Position numbers and translations under genes: made by a program
Assembly: GCF_021026345.1 (NCBI RefSeq)
Contig: NZ_JAJNCZ010000009.1
Coordinates: 62,001-126,000, forward strand
Source: Rhizobium sp. GN54
GTDB lineage: Bacteria; Pseudomonadota; Alphaproteobacteria; Rhizobiales; Rhizobiaceae
Direction: 5' to 3'
Length of the DNA: 64,000 nt
Notes under the pieces: model-generated
What the model was told of the DNA's origin: nothing
Database searches by the model: none
Seen by the model: only the letters and a program-made list of their open reading frames with translations
Part shown: positions 17,046-26,394 of the stretch, in pieces
Layout of the letters: each line of letters opens with the position of its first letter
Numbering within the stretch: the first letter of the stretch is position 1

Positions 17046-18971
17046 TCATGCTGTCAATTCATAGACTCGCACCGCGGCCTCGAAACCTTTCGGCGTCACG
17101 GTATCGACAGCTCTGAAGGCGAACCGATCCGCTACCTTTTCACGGACGGCGTCGCTGGTGAGGATCTCGGTGCCGTAATCCTTGTTCAGCGCCTCCAGCC
17201 GGGCCGCCATGTTCACAGTTGCGCCGAGAACCGTGTAGCTCATTCGATCCGACGAGCCAACATTGCCGACGACGGCCTCGCCCGTATGAAGACCGAACCG
17301 AGTTCTGTAGGCGGGCCAGCCCTCCCGTTCAAACTCCTGAATTAGCATATGGCTCGCGTCACGACATGCGAGCGCCGCGGAACAGGCATGTGCTACATGA
17401 TCTGGGTCCTCTGCCGGGGCATTCCAGATCGCCATGACCGCATCGCCGACGTACTTATCAACCGTGCCATTGTTTGCCATGATCACCTCGGTCAGCGCGG
17501 CAAGGTAACGGGAAGTGTAGAGCATGAGTTTTTCGGGATCTGCGTGCTCCGAGATATGGGTAAAGCCCGCGATGTCCGTGAACAAGATCGTGATCTCTCG
17601 GCGGGAGCCGCCGAGTCGCAACGCTGTTCCGCTCTCGATGAGCTGTTGTACAAGGCGCTTCGGGACGAAACTGGCAAAGGTCTGTACCACCGCCCGCATA
17701 GTCGACACTGATTGGCCCAGGTCGTCGATCTCACGGATCGAAGAGTGCACTCGCTTGCCCTCTCCCTGTACATCAAAACGCTGGATCTGATCGGTTTCTA
17801 CCGCCAGAGCATTCATGGAGCGGGATAGCAGCGAGCCGATCCACCAGACCACGGGCAACGAGGCAAAAACGAACGCGAGGGCGAGCAGGAGCAACCTGCG
17901 CCTTCCTGCCTCTACCTCCGAAAAGAACTCATCAAGCGGCGCCACGACAGCTAGGCGGAGATTAGCCGAACCGGCTGTCTCAATCGAACGGAACGCTGCA
18001 ACGTAGGTCCGGCCGTCCCGGGCCTCAAAGAACTGCTGGGCAACACCGCTCTGCCTCCACGCCATCAACGGAACGCCGACATCGATGGCCTCGACTTGAT
18101 CAAGTCGAGGCAGGTCCGCAGTGCCGTCCGAGGATGCGGCTTTCAAGAACTCGGTCATCCGCGGATGGGCGATCAGCCGGCCGCTGTCGTCGAACAGGAA
18201 GACTACACCCGACTGCCCTAGTTTCTGCGCGCGCAGGAAGGCATCAACGTCGGCGAGCAGTATGTCGCCAGCGACTATGCCGAGCCGCGGCGCCGTGAAT
18301 GGCGCCCGCACGGTGTACCCGATCAGGTTGGCAACCTTGAATACGTAAGGGTCGGTAATCGCGCCGGCGCCGGGCTCGAATGCGCCGAGATACCATGGCC
18401 TGGTCCGAGGATCGTAGTCCGCCTCGCGCTGCGCCTGAGTCAACGTCGTGAGGTCTGTGGAGAGAAAGTAGGTGGTCCGTATCCGTGTCGACGATCCAGG
18501 CGGTCGGTCCATCACGGTCAACCGGAAGGCTGAATCCGCGGGCGCCCCAAGTTGCGCCCGGACGGCAGGCCCGGCCCGGTCAAGGGCGTCGAGCTCGATA
18601 AAAGCTCCGTCGTCGTACCCGACATACAAGTTGTAGAGCTGTTCGTGTTGCCGAAGAAGCACCGCTAGGATTGCATTGAGGGACTGGTTGTCCGAGATCG
18701 CCGCGGTTTCCACGGAAGGGAGTTGCTTCAGCACCGCCAGGGCGCCCTGGACCTCCTTGAATTGCCGGTCCACCCGCTCCGCTGTGTGTTCTGCGACCCG
18801 GTCGATGAAGGTCAGGGCGGCGGTACGGGTGATCGCCTTCGCCCGGTCGAAGCTGAGGAAGACGAGGGCTAGGCCGACGCACAGGACGACCGCAACAAAC
18901 AGCGCGGTGATTGAGAGCTGGAATCCGATCCTGACGCGGTAGCGCGCTTTTCCCGTCGGCGTTTCCGGCAT
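17046..18971 (-). CDS. Membrane class III adenylyl/guanylyl cyclase with Cache and HAMP domains
   Basis: This 641-residue receptor cyclase makes cyclic nucleotide, most likely cAMP. A membrane helix lies at about 17-40. An extracytoplasmic double-Cache sensor fills about 55-345 (DPRTRPWY at about 187-194 is the classic dCache signature). A second helix lies at about 357-380, then HAMP, then the catalytic domain at 455-640. Catalytic residues visible are the metal Asp466 in FTDIAGFT, Lys506 in VDKYVGD and Asp510. The transition-state segment is in NMAARLEAL. It probably senses a small molecule outside the membrane. The downstream TPR gene and the sulfatase genes may be in its regulatory reach, but that is an inference. 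Confidence 0.92.
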   Translation of the reverse strand: MPETPTGKARYRVRIGFQLSITALFVAVVLCVGLALVFLSFDRAKAITRTAALTFIDRVAEHTAERVDRQFKEVQGALAVLKQLPSVETAAISDNQSLNAILAVLLRQHEQLYNLYVGYDDGAFIELDALDRAGPAVRAQLGAPADSAFRLTVMDRPPGSSTRIRTTYFLSTDLTTLTQAQREADYDPRTRPWYLGAFEPGAGAITDPYVFKVANLIGYTVRAPFTAPRLGIVAGDILLADVDAFLRAQKLGQSGVVFLFDDSGRLIAHPRMTEFLKAASSDGTADLPRLDQVEAIDVGVPLMAWRQSGVAQQFFEARDGRTYVAAFRSIETAGSANLRLAVVAPLDEFFSEVEAGRRRLLLLALAFVFASLPVVWWIGSLLSRSMNALAVETDQIQRFDVQGEGKRVHSSIREIDDLGQSVSTMRAVVQTFASFVPKRLVQQLIESGTALRLGGSRREITILFTDIAGFTHISEHADPEKLMLYTSRYLAALTEVIMANNGTVDKYVGDAVMAIWNAPAEDPDHVAHACSAALACRDASHMLIQEFEREGWPAYRTRFGLHTGEAVVGNVGSSDRMSYTVLGATVNMAARLEALNKDYGTEILTSDAVREKVADRFAFRAVDTVTPKGFEAAVRVYELTA

Positions 18972-19220
18972 CTGCGAGCCTCTTGAGCGGGAAGTCCCTA
19001 AAATTGTGAATGTTAAGGGTAGACCCTGACCCGTACAGTGTCGAGCGTACGCGGTGGCTCTCCACGGTGACGGCTTAGGGCCCTGGAGCCACTAGTAATC
19101 TTGAGAGGTCCGAAAAGACTCATGGGCGTGACGTCGGCAGAGCACGAGCGAACTTCCGCAGGGATCGTTTCTAAGCATTGACCGGAATAAGTGGGGGTCC
19201 ACGCCCACAAGCTGCCAACT

Positions 19221-20447
19221 TCAATGACCGGCCAAGACGAGCGTCTGCACTGGGAGCAGCACTGCTTGCATCCTTAGGATCATCGCATGCACGAGCCCAA
19301 CGGCATCGACGGCGTGCAAGAACAACCAACGGAGCGTACCGATATCCTGATCGGCGAGCGCGTCATGATTATTAGTGTATGCATTGGCGATGCAACTGCT
19401 TCCCGGCGGGATACCATCCAGGCCGCCAGGAAATAGTGGTTGCAGGAAGACGGTCAGCGTCCCCGGCTGCCCCATTTGCTGAACATCAATCAGTTGATCG
19501 TTCGCGCGCAATTGTCCGGCCGCGATGACATCCTGAACATCGGTCACCACCATGGGAATGATGGTGAAAGGCTTTCCTACACAAGTTGCTTCGGCGATCA
19601 TTCCTCGCTTGATCACCTGCGCTTCGATCTGCCCAAAACCAGCGACAAGGGTGGTTCGCCCGGCATTCTCCGGCACCAGAACACCGGCGGGGCGTAGCAT
19701 TGCGTTCACAACGTCGCCGGGGCGTAACGCAAACTGTTGCACCGTACCGGCGACGCCAGCCCGGACGAGCGTCTTGTCCAGTTCGACCTGCGCTTCCGCC
19801 AGGGCTGCTTCGGAGCTTGCCTTTTGGGTTGGGAATAAAACCCCGATCTGTGTCTCCAGGGTCTCTTTCTTTGCGAGCGCTGCATCTACCGCACCTTTGC
19901 GGCTATCGATTGCTGTTGCCAAGCGTTCGACTTCGCGCCTGGAAACAGCACCACTGTCCACAAGTTGTGCCTTCATCTCGTGTTCGTCGACCGCCATCTG
20001 ATAGGCACCCTGAGCCTCCTGGATCAGGCCATCCACGCCCGCAAGTTCGGTTTGCGCGACAGTCGTCTCCGCGACGATTTCGGCGATGCGCCGGCGAGCA
20101 GTCTCGAGGGCGGCTTTTTGCGCGGAACCGTCGAGGCGGAAGAGCGGTGCGCCTGCTTCGACCTTCCCGTTTACCTCAACATAAACCTCTTCGACGCGGC
20201 CGATCGTCTCCGGCAGAATCGTGACCGTCCGGAATATCGCCGTGACGTTCCTGGTCGAAGGGTGGAAGTAGAAAATCATCGTGATCAGCAAAACGGTCAG
20301 CAGTAGACAGGCGGTAATGCCCCAGCGTAGCTCGTACCACATGCTATAAAGAGTGATTTCGCGGCCAATCCGCTTCCCCTGAGCATAACGTCGATAAAGA
20401 TAGTCGGGGAGGATCGTAAGAATGGAGCAGAGGAACAACTCGAACAT
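19221..20447 (-). CDS. HlyD-family membrane fusion protein
   Basis: This 408-residue inner-membrane protein has one helix at about 47-66 (GITACLLLTVLLITMIFYF). Lipoyl/barrel-sandwich halves lie on each side of a coiled-coil hairpin (about 115-215), with beta-rich segments after it (TLVRAGVAGTVQQFALRPGDVV). Unlike ABC or RND adaptors, no transporter gene follows. Instead a small membrane protein gene lies directly upstream with a gap of three bases, as in yiaV/yiaW-type pairs. The last 60 residues carry a second hydrophobic region. Role is unknown; envelope transport or assembly is likely. Confidence 0.82.
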   Translation of the reverse strand: MFELFLCSILTILPDYLYRRYAQGKRIGREITLYSMWYELRWGITACLLLTVLLITMIFYFHPSTRNVTAIFRTVTILPETIGRVEEVYVEVNGKVEAGAPLFRLDGSAQKAALETARRRIAEIVAETTVAQTELAGVDGLIQEAQGAYQMAVDEHEMKAQLVDSGAVSRREVERLATAIDSRKGAVDAALAKKETLETQIGVLFPTQKASSEAALAEAQVELDKTLVRAGVAGTVQQFALRPGDVVNAMLRPAGVLVPENAGRTTLVAGFGQIEAQVIKRGMIAEATCVGKPFTIIPMVVTDVQDVIAAGQLRANDQLIDVQQMGQPGTLTVFLQPLFPGGLDGIPPGSSCIANAYTNNHDALADQDIGTLRWLFLHAVDAVGLVHAMILRMQAVLLPVQTLVLAGH

Positions 20448-20450
20448 CGA

Positions 20451-20891
20451 TCAGATACCCTCTCCGGGCGCATCCGTCTTGGGCGCTGGCTCAGCCGGCA
20501 CGACCGGTTCTTCGGATATCAGTGCAGGATCGCCTGTCGATTCCGCATCCCGGCCGGAAAGCTTCGCCAGGGATTGCGCGATGGAGTAAAGCGGTGACGA
20601 AAAATCTGGGATGTGGATAAAGGCCAGTAGCAGGCCGGCAATCCAGAAAAGGTGGTTGTGCGTAAAAAGCGAAATCAAAGCCAGGACGGCCACGACTTCC
20701 ATCTGCACCATGCTTGTGCGATGCGCCATGCGCTCGGGGACGGCATGAAGTTGAAAGTACAAATTGCCGATGACAAGCACTGCCAACAATAGGAAAATGG
20801 CAACGGCAACGAACAGATAATCGGTTTGCCCCGGCGGGCTTATGAAGACAGGCAAGTGCTCAATCGCGGCTGGATGAATCGTTTGTTCCAT
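20451..20891 (-). CDS. Small inner-membrane protein paired with HlyD-like protein
   Basis: This 146-residue protein has two or three membrane helices (about 25-45, 65-80 and 82-95) and a Pro/Ala/Glu-rich tail. I recognise no certain family. Its layout resembles the DUF3302 protein YiaW that partners YiaV, a HlyD-like protein, so I infer that the two gene products form a complex. The downstream gene starts three bases after its stop. Confidence 0.7.
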   Translation of the reverse strand: MEQTIHPAAIEHLPVFISPPGQTDYLFVAVAIFLLLAVLVIGNLYFQLHAVPERMAHRTSMVQMEVVAVLALISLFTHNHLFWIAGLLLAFIHIPDFSSPLYSIAQSLAKLSGRDAESTGDPALISEEPVVPAEPAPKTDAPGEGI

Positions 20892-21265
20892 TCCGGCATG
20901 CTACCTCAAGAAAGAGTACGGCTTATCAGCGCCGTGCGATTCTGGCGTGAGAGTACGGCTTCCTGCAGCTTAGGCAAGCGGCTTCGGGCGATTTTTGTTT
21001 CCGCGTCGCGGCAAGGAAATGCTGGTTAAGGAAACCGCGCTGACGTCGGCCCTCATTCGCATGGCCTTGAGTTGCCGCAGAATTCGGTAGGCGGGCGTCC
21101 GCTGTTCGCGCAGAGCGGACAACGAGCGTCGACAGGACCATGGGCACCGTACTGATCCGGCTTGTGTGGGGCCAAAGTCACGTCCTGTATCGCTCATCCC
21201 GCACGTTCTTCTTTTTGAAATAGGCACCGCTAGGCATGCCGAATTGGATGGGTGCGAGACGACAC
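20892..21265. other. Intergenic region, no gene seen
   Basis: This 374-base stretch is the upstream region of the HlyD-type operon and the downstream region of the GYD gene. A short direct repeat GAGTACGGCTT occurs twice, about 37 bases apart (near 20917 and 20951), next to the operon start and could be an operator. Nothing else is supported. Confidence 0.35.
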
Positions 21266-21592
21266 CTACGCTCCTGGCGATCGATAACCAACCGTTCTAG
21301 CTAACTCCATAGCCACCAGTGTTTCCTCCACCGTAAGCAATGGCGTCGTCTCGTACTTTGACACAGCGCCACCGCCTCCAATCGCGATTGCGACGGCGGC
21401 CATCGAGACGTTGTCGGGTGCCTCCCACAGGGTATACCCGTCGTGCGATCCGAATGCGTACCAAAAGCCGTGAAGCTTACCCCCGACTGATTCAATGTAA
21501 CTGCGCGCGGCATCCCGACGGTCTTCGGGATTTCTTGTCAATCGGTCCCAGGTTTGGGGTGTGTAGCTGAAGCGTGTCAGGTAGAGTGCCAT
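21266..21592 (-). CDS. GYD-domain protein
   Basis: This 108-residue protein contains the GYD domain, a ferredoxin-like fold of about 90 residues. The signature (FGSHDGYTLWEAPDN, about 46-60) and the start (MALYLTRFSYTPQTWDRL) are typical. GGAG lies eight bases before the ATG. The family has no defined reaction; members occur widely in rhizobia and may bind small ligands. It is a single gene here. Confidence 0.82.
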   Translation of the reverse strand: MALYLTRFSYTPQTWDRLTRNPEDRRDAARSYIESVGGKLHGFWYAFGSHDGYTLWEAPDNVSMAAVAIAIGGGGAVSKYETTPLLTVEETLVAMELARTVGYRSPGA

Positions 21593-21788
21593 TGCCGATG
21601 CTCCTCACTCGTTACCAGATCATTTTACAGCATAGTCGGGATACAATCGTATCGACAAAACGGCCTCCGTGTCGCTTTGCGGCAATACTTGTCTTGGTCG
21701 CCCGCCATTGGCGCTGGGCCGATGCTGGGCTATAATCCATCAGTTGCCGGAGAGGCATCCGCGCTCTGGCTTTGGAGGAGCGACGCCC

Positions 21789-22028
21789 ATGATTGTCAGG
21801 ATTTCAACTGCCCTTTTTTTGGCGCTCGCGCCTGTGAATGCCTTCGCCAACCAGTGCCCCACCATGATGACGGCAAATGACGCAGCCCTCCCGAACGCCT
21901 CCTTGTCTGAAGCCGACATGGCCAAGGTCAAGCAGCTACGACAGCAAGGCGAACAGTTGCACCAGTCCGGCGACCACACAGGCTCGGAGGCAGCACTCGG
22001 GGAAGCGAAGAAAATGCTCGGACTCTAA
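21789..22028 (+). CDS. Small exported protein of unknown function
   Basis: This 79-residue protein has a clear signal peptide (MIVRISTALFLALAPVNAFANQ). The mature part is short and helical, ends in QGEQLHQSGDHTGSEAALGEAKKMLGL and looks like half of a TPR repeat. An RBS (GGAGGAG, about 21774-21780) supports the ATG at 21789. Function is unknown. Confidence 0.68.
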   Translation: MIVRISTALFLALAPVNAFANQCPTMMTANDAALPNASLSEADMAKVKQLRQQGEQLHQSGDHTGSEAALGEAKKMLGL

Positions 22029-22378
22029 AGAGCCGGATCGCCCCCGGCCTTTAAGCTTCGAAAAGTTCGAACGGTCGGCAAGGCCGCTCGGCTACTCTTC
22101 CGTTTTGTGGTCTAGTGGCCGAAGATCAACGTTCGCTTGTGGCGCAATCAAGCCGTCGAGCCCTGTTGCTGGCGACGTCTGCTTTCGGGCGGCGGCCAAG
22201 TTGGTCTCTACGGCCGATATGCGGGCGCTTAGCAGACGACACCTGACGGCCGGTTTGAGGGCGCAAAGCGGACGCTCGCCGAGTGCTCCGTAAGTCTCAA
22301 GCCAGGCCGAACCTAGAACGCAGTTGCGGAGAACTCGGCGACCCGCGCAGCAGGACGCCAAGCTCCTCACAAACGAGT
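22029..22378. other. Intergenic region, no gene seen
   Basis: This 350-base stretch separates two convergent genes. I find no convincing coding frame, hairpin with U-tract, or repeat. Confidence 0.4.
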
Positions 22379-24010
22379 TCACATGGACTGGGCGACAGGT
22401 TCGCTCACAGCTATCAGACCGTGTGTGTTTCGGATCAAATCGGCGGCCCGCTCTCCGATGACAACGCACGGCGCCATCGTGTTGCCAGTGGTGATCCGGG
22501 GCATGATCGAAGAGTCCGCGATACGGAGCCCGTCGATACCGTATACCTTGAGCTCATTGTCGACCACCGACATGTTGTCGCGTCCCATCTTGGCTGTGCA
22601 GGACTGATGCCAATAGGTGACTGCTGAGCGCCTGATAAAGTCGATCATTCCTGATCTGTCGCGCTGCCCCGGAGCGGTTTCGCCCGTCACCAAAGGTCTA
22701 AAGCCATCGCTGTTTCCAAGTTCGCGGCATAATTCCACTGCGGCCAACGCGGCTGCCATGTCTTCCGGCTCACTGAGTGAGTTCGGTTCAATCAGGACGG
22801 GGTCGTTCATATCGGGGCCAGAGAGCCTCAATCGGCCGCGGCTTTTCGGCTGTGCGAGACCATTGAACATGGTCCAGCCGTGCTCCGGTGTTTCGAGACC
22901 GGCCTCAAGCGGCGACGGGACGGCGAACTCCAACTGGCACTGGAGGACGTCAGGCTGGGACAGACGTGCGTCACTCTTCCAGTAGAGGTTTGCCTCGCAG
23001 CCGCTACCGCCCACTGCTTCCGGTTTTCGGTAGGCCCAGGTGCAGCCGAAGGCGAGATGATCCTGATGATTGCGACCAACACCCGGCAGGTGTTGCACGA
23101 CTGGGATGCCATGCGATTGCAGTTCGTTTTCCGGGCCGATTCCGGACTGCATAAGGACCTTCGGCGTATTGATCGCGCCAAGTGACAGCACCGTTTCGCA
23201 ATGCGCCATGAACTGGCGTCGCCGACCATCGATCAGAGCTTCCACACCTCTTACCCGCTTACCATCGAAGATGAGACGCGTAACCAACGCCTCGGTGATC
23301 ACCATCAAATTTGGACGCGACAGCAGCGGTTCAACATAGGATTCAAACACGGTTTCCCGCTTACCCTCCCGGATACGCAGTTCAGCAATCGATGCACCGC
23401 CAGATGCCTCCATCATTTCGCCGTTCGTGGTATTATAGAGAGGTATCCCTATGGCAGATGCCGCGTTCAACAGGGCCTCCGCCACTGCCTGCGGAGAAGT
23501 AGGCTGCGCCACATATGCAGGCCCACCTACCCCGCGACGAGTAGGGTCCGGAGCGCCTTGCCAGTTTTCGATCCGGCTATAGTAGCCAAGGATCGACTGA
23601 TAGCCCCAGGCGTCATCCCCGGCCTCTGCGGCAAAGTGATTCCAGTCTTCCTTATGTCCCCTGGCCCATACCATGACGTTGATGCTCGAACCCCCGCCAA
23701 GCCCTTTGCCCATGCTGAGATGAAGTCGTCGGCCATCCAGACCAGGTGTCGGTTGTCCAACGAAGCCCCAGTCCCGGCGGGAGCCAAGATTCAACGGCCA
23801 TTGCGCAGGGTTCGATACTGTCTCGGATTTATGATCTCCACCTGCTTCGAGCAGGAGAACGCTCGCGTTTCCATTCTCTGCCAGGCGCGCTGCAACAACC
23901 GAGCCGCTGGACCCAGCGCCGCAGACGATGAAGTCGAAGACATCGCCGACCGGGTTGTGCGCGAAAGACGTATTTGCAGGTACATTTTCATCATGGATAT
24001 ACAGTTTCAC
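22379..24010 (-). CDS. GMC-family FAD oxidoreductase (choline dehydrogenase-like)
   Basis: This 543-residue flavoenzyme oxidises an alcohol. The FAD-binding motif is FDFIVCGAGSSGSVVAARLAE (about 25-45). The GMC signature lies in GKGLGGGSSINVMVWARG, and the catalytic His lies in TYWHQSCTAKMG near residue 478. The GTG start is supported by GGAGG seven bases upstream. The closest named relatives are choline dehydrogenase and alcohol dehydrogenase (acceptor), but the substrate cannot be assigned. No betaine aldehyde dehydrogenase gene lies nearby, which speaks against a standard bet operon. Confidence 0.88.
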   Translation of the reverse strand: MKLYIHDENVPANTSFAHNPVGDVFDFIVCGAGSSGSVVAARLAENGNASVLLLEAGGDHKSETVSNPAQWPLNLGSRRDWGFVGQPTPGLDGRRLHLSMGKGLGGGSSINVMVWARGHKEDWNHFAAEAGDDAWGYQSILGYYSRIENWQGAPDPTRRGVGGPAYVAQPTSPQAVAEALLNAASAIGIPLYNTTNGEMMEASGGASIAELRIREGKRETVFESYVEPLLSRPNLMVITEALVTRLIFDGKRVRGVEALIDGRRRQFMAHCETVLSLGAINTPKVLMQSGIGPENELQSHGIPVVQHLPGVGRNHQDHLAFGCTWAYRKPEAVGGSGCEANLYWKSDARLSQPDVLQCQLEFAVPSPLEAGLETPEHGWTMFNGLAQPKSRGRLRLSGPDMNDPVLIEPNSLSEPEDMAAALAAVELCRELGNSDGFRPLVTGETAPGQRDRSGMIDFIRRSAVTYWHQSCTAKMGRDNMSVVDNELKVYGIDGLRIADSSIMPRITTGNTMAPCVVIGERAADLIRNTHGLIAVSEPVAQSM

Positions 24011-24156
24011 GTGAGTTCCTCCGTGAATTAATTTCTGGTAAATTTGCTAAAGTCGTGGTCGCGAAAGACGAGGAAATGCTCATGGATCTTGGAAGGATCC
24101 GACGCCCTACCGGCATCTCGCTCGGGCCTGCGGTCTGTTTAACAGATTTGTTTCAG

Positions 24157-24190
24157 CGTCATCGGGAGGGTCTCGACCTTCCCGATGACG
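24157..24190 (-). terminator. Perfect hairpin downstream of the alpha/beta hydrolase gene
   Basis: An 11-bp perfect stem (CGTCATCGGGA, 24157-24167, with its complement at 24180-24190) and a 12-base loop lie 10 bases beyond the stop codon at 24200. The run after it on the minus strand is only weakly T-rich, so it may terminate weakly or protect the mRNA end. Confidence 0.5.
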
Positions 24191-24199
24191 CGAAGTCGA

Positions 24200-24991
24200 T
24201 CATTGCTTTTTCGCCGACACGGTCTTGGCGGCCTGATCAATGGTATCGGCGATGGCCGCAGGCTGCGTCATGAACAAGGCGTGGCTTGCCGACACCTTGG
24301 TGATCTTCGCCTTGATGCGCTCAGCCATGTGGATCAGCATGGCCTGATCAAAAGCTTTGTCCTCGGTGGCAATAACAGCCCAGCTAGGCTTGGTGCGCCA
24401 TGCCGCATTCTCGAGCTTCGTGGCGAACGCCGACATGTTGATTGGCACCTGCGCGTCCCTCATGAACGCAACATCGGCATCGCTGACGTCATGAGCGAAC
24501 CCAGCCTTGAACTTTGCCGGGCTGACATATCCAAAACCATCCTTTGTGGTCTCGATGACGAATTCCGCTGCCGGAGCAAATCCTTCGTATTGCTGAGCCG
24601 TCGTTTCGCCGGCATCGGGTGAGAGAGCGGAGACATAGACGAGACCGGCAACCTTCGGATCGATGCCAGTCTCCGTGATAACAGTACCGCCCCAGGAATG
24701 TCCGACGAGAATGACCGGACCATCCTGCCGCTCGAGCGCACGTCTGGTGGCAGCAACGTCGTCTTCGAGCGAGGTCAGAGGGTTCTGGACGATTGTGACG
24801 CGATAGCCGCGCTTCTTAAGATTGTCGTAAACGCCCTTCCAGCCAGAGCCATCAGCAAATGCGCCATGGACGAGCACAACGTTTTTGACGGCCTGGCTTT
24901 CAGGGATGGTGTCGGCGGCGTTTGCGGGCATTGCGGCGGATATGGCGGCGGCTGCGATAGCGGCAACGGTGGTTGTGGTCGTGCGTGTCAT
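24200..24991 (-). CDS. Exported alpha/beta-fold hydrolase
   Basis: This 263-residue protein has a signal peptide (residues 1-25, ending PANAAD). The alpha/beta hydrolase core has an oxyanion region VHGAFADGSGW, nucleophile Ser in GHSWGG (about 97-102) and a catalytic His near SASHALFM. It resembles the periplasmic salicylate-esterase/EstC-like group in the fold family. It is transcribed divergently from the OhrR-like regulator at 25134, and two palindromic candidate operators lie between them, so it is a likely target of that regulator. Confidence 0.87.
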   Translation of the reverse strand: MTRTTTTTVAAIAAAAISAAMPANAADTIPESQAVKNVVLVHGAFADGSGWKGVYDNLKKRGYRVTIVQNPLTSLEDDVAATRRALERQDGPVILVGHSWGGTVITETGIDPKVAGLVYVSALSPDAGETTAQQYEGFAPAAEFVIETTKDGFGYVSPAKFKAGFAHDVSDADVAFMRDAQVPINMSAFATKLENAAWRTKPSWAVIATEDKAFDQAMLIHMAERIKAKITKVSASHALFMTQPAAIADTIDQAAKTVSAKKQ

Positions 24992-25023
24992 GGCTTTTTC
25001 CTTTCGGTTTTAGCGATAACTAT

Positions 25024-25084
25024 TATCACGATATATAAATTGTCAGATCTTGAACTGCTCGTCAACATAATTCTTATCGCGATA
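25024..25084. promoter_or_regulatory. Two palindromic candidate operators between hydrolase and OhrR-like gene
   Basis: TATCACGATA (25024-25033) and the perfect palindrome TATCGCGATA (25075-25084) share the extended core TTATC-R-CGATAT and lie 51 bases apart, about five helical turns. They occupy the AT-rich intergenic region of the divergent pair, where a MarR dimer would be expected to bind. Function is inferred. Confidence 0.55.
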
Positions 25085-25133
25085 TTGGTTTTCGCTGTAA
25101 CCTTGATTATATTGGTGCGCAAAGGAGCCCAGA

Positions 25134-25601
25134 ATGACCAAACCCCATAATGATCCACCGCCATTGCACGATCAGTTGTGCTACGCGATTTACACTGCTG
25201 GCATCGCCATTCAGCGCGCCTACAAGCCCCTCCTCGACGAATTGGGCCTGACTTACCCGCAGTATCTCGTGCTCAACGTTTTGTGGAGCGAAGACGAGCA
25301 AACGGTCGGCGCCATTGCCAACACCCTTGCACTGGAATCCAGCACGCTTACACCACTCTTGAAGCGCCTTGAGACATCCGGCTTGTTGCGCAGGAGCCGA
25401 AACCTCAGCAACGAGCGGCAAGTGGTGATCGCGTTGACCGAAGAAGGTCGGGCATTGCAGCACAAGGCAGGCTGCCTCAGCGACACGTTGCTTGCAGCTT
25501 CGACCCAGACGCCCCCGGAGTTGGCCGCTTTGAACCGCGACGTGCGCTATCTCCGCAACGCGATCTACTCCCAGATTGGCGGGTGGGACACACCCGCCTG
25601 A
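25134..25601 (+). CDS. OhrR-like MarR-family transcriptional regulator
   Basis: This 155-residue winged-helix repressor has the OhrR layout. The N-terminal segment DQLCYAIY holds Cys16 at the place of the peroxide-sensing cysteine. LTYPQYLVLNVLW and the recognition region LALESSTLTPLLKRLETSGLLRR follow, then the wing SNERQVVIALTEEG. AAGGAG lies before the ATG. OhrR proteins usually sit beside ohr, an organic hydroperoxide reductase gene. None is present here; the divergent partner is an exported hydrolase. Confidence 0.88.
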   Translation: MTKPHNDPPPLHDQLCYAIYTAGIAIQRAYKPLLDELGLTYPQYLVLNVLWSEDEQTVGAIANTLALESSTLTPLLKRLETSGLLRRSRNLSNERQVVIALTEEGRALQHKAGCLSDTLLAASTQTPPELAALNRDVRYLRNAIYSQIGGWDTPA

Positions 25602-25614
25602 TCTGCAGGGGCGC

Positions 25615-26394
25615 CTACGCCGTGGGCACCGTACCTCCGTCGATCGTGTATTCGGTACCCGTGATCGAAGACGCGCGGTCGGAGGCGAGGAATGCGATCA
25701 GATCTGCGACCTCTTCAGGATTCGCCGGCCGACCAAGCGGAATGCCACCCAGTGCATCCATGATGATCTTCTTGCCGCCTTCCAGATCAGTACCGGCTTG
25801 CTTCGCCAAGCGCTCGGCCAAACGGACTGAGGCCTCCGTTGCGATCCACCCAGGCGACACCCGCACGACCCGGATACCTTTGGGCGAAACTTCCTTCGAT
25901 ATCGACTTGCTGTAAGTCGAAAGCGCTGCTTTTGCCGCTGCATACGCGGTCGTCGATTCCGGAAGCGGCATGACCCCCTGGATGGATGTCACGTGCACGA
26001 CCACCCCGCATCCTCGGGCAACCATGTCCGGGACAAGGAGCCGATCAAGTCGAACAGCCGGAAACAGATTGAGTGACAGCTCCTTGTCCCATTCGTCTTC
26101 GGATAGCGCCGCAAAGCCACCCCCGGCTGCTGAAGAGCCTCCAAGCATGTGGACAATGATATCGACGTCACCCAGGCGCTGACGCGCGGCGTCAGCAACA
26201 ATTGCACATCCTTCTTCGGTGGTCAGGTCAGCTTCTACGAACAACTCTTCCGGGAGGCTTTCCGGACGCGCCCGCGCCGTCGTCAGCACCTGTGCACCGC
26301 GTTCGCGAAACAGGTTGACCGTCGCAGCGCCGGCGCCTTTCGTTCCAGCGGTGATGAGAGCGCGTTTACCTCTAAGATTGAGAAAATCGATCAT
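25615..26394 (-). CDS. Short-chain dehydrogenase/reductase
   Basis: This 259-residue NAD(P)-dependent oxidoreductase has the cofactor motif [15 protein letters not shown] (TGxxxGxG-like, near residues 12-25) and the catalytic Tyr-Lys in [14 protein letters not shown]. The Ser lies in [12 protein letters not shown], and the C-terminal segment is [13 protein letters not shown]. The ATG overlaps the stop of the upstream NTF2-like gene by one base, so the two are translated together. The substrate is unknown. Confidence 0.88.
   Translation of the reverse strand: MIDFLNLRGKRALITAGTKGAGAATVNLFRERGAQVLTTARARPESLPEELFVEADLTTEEGCAIVADAARQRLGDVDIIVHMLGGSSAAGGGFAALSEDEWDKELSLNLFPAVRLDRLLVPDMVARGCGVVVHVTSIQGVMPLPESTTAYAAAKAALSTYSKSISKEVSPKGIRVVRVSPGWIATEASVRLAERLAKQAGTDLEGGKKIIMDALGGIPLGRPANPEEVADLIAFLASDRASSITGTEYTIDGGTVPTA

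Noticed and set aside
22379-24010. Assignment of the GMC oxidoreductase as choline dehydrogenase BetA.
   Set aside because: No betaine aldehyde dehydrogenase, betI or choline transport gene is adjacent, and the FAD/GMC motifs alone do not define the substrate.
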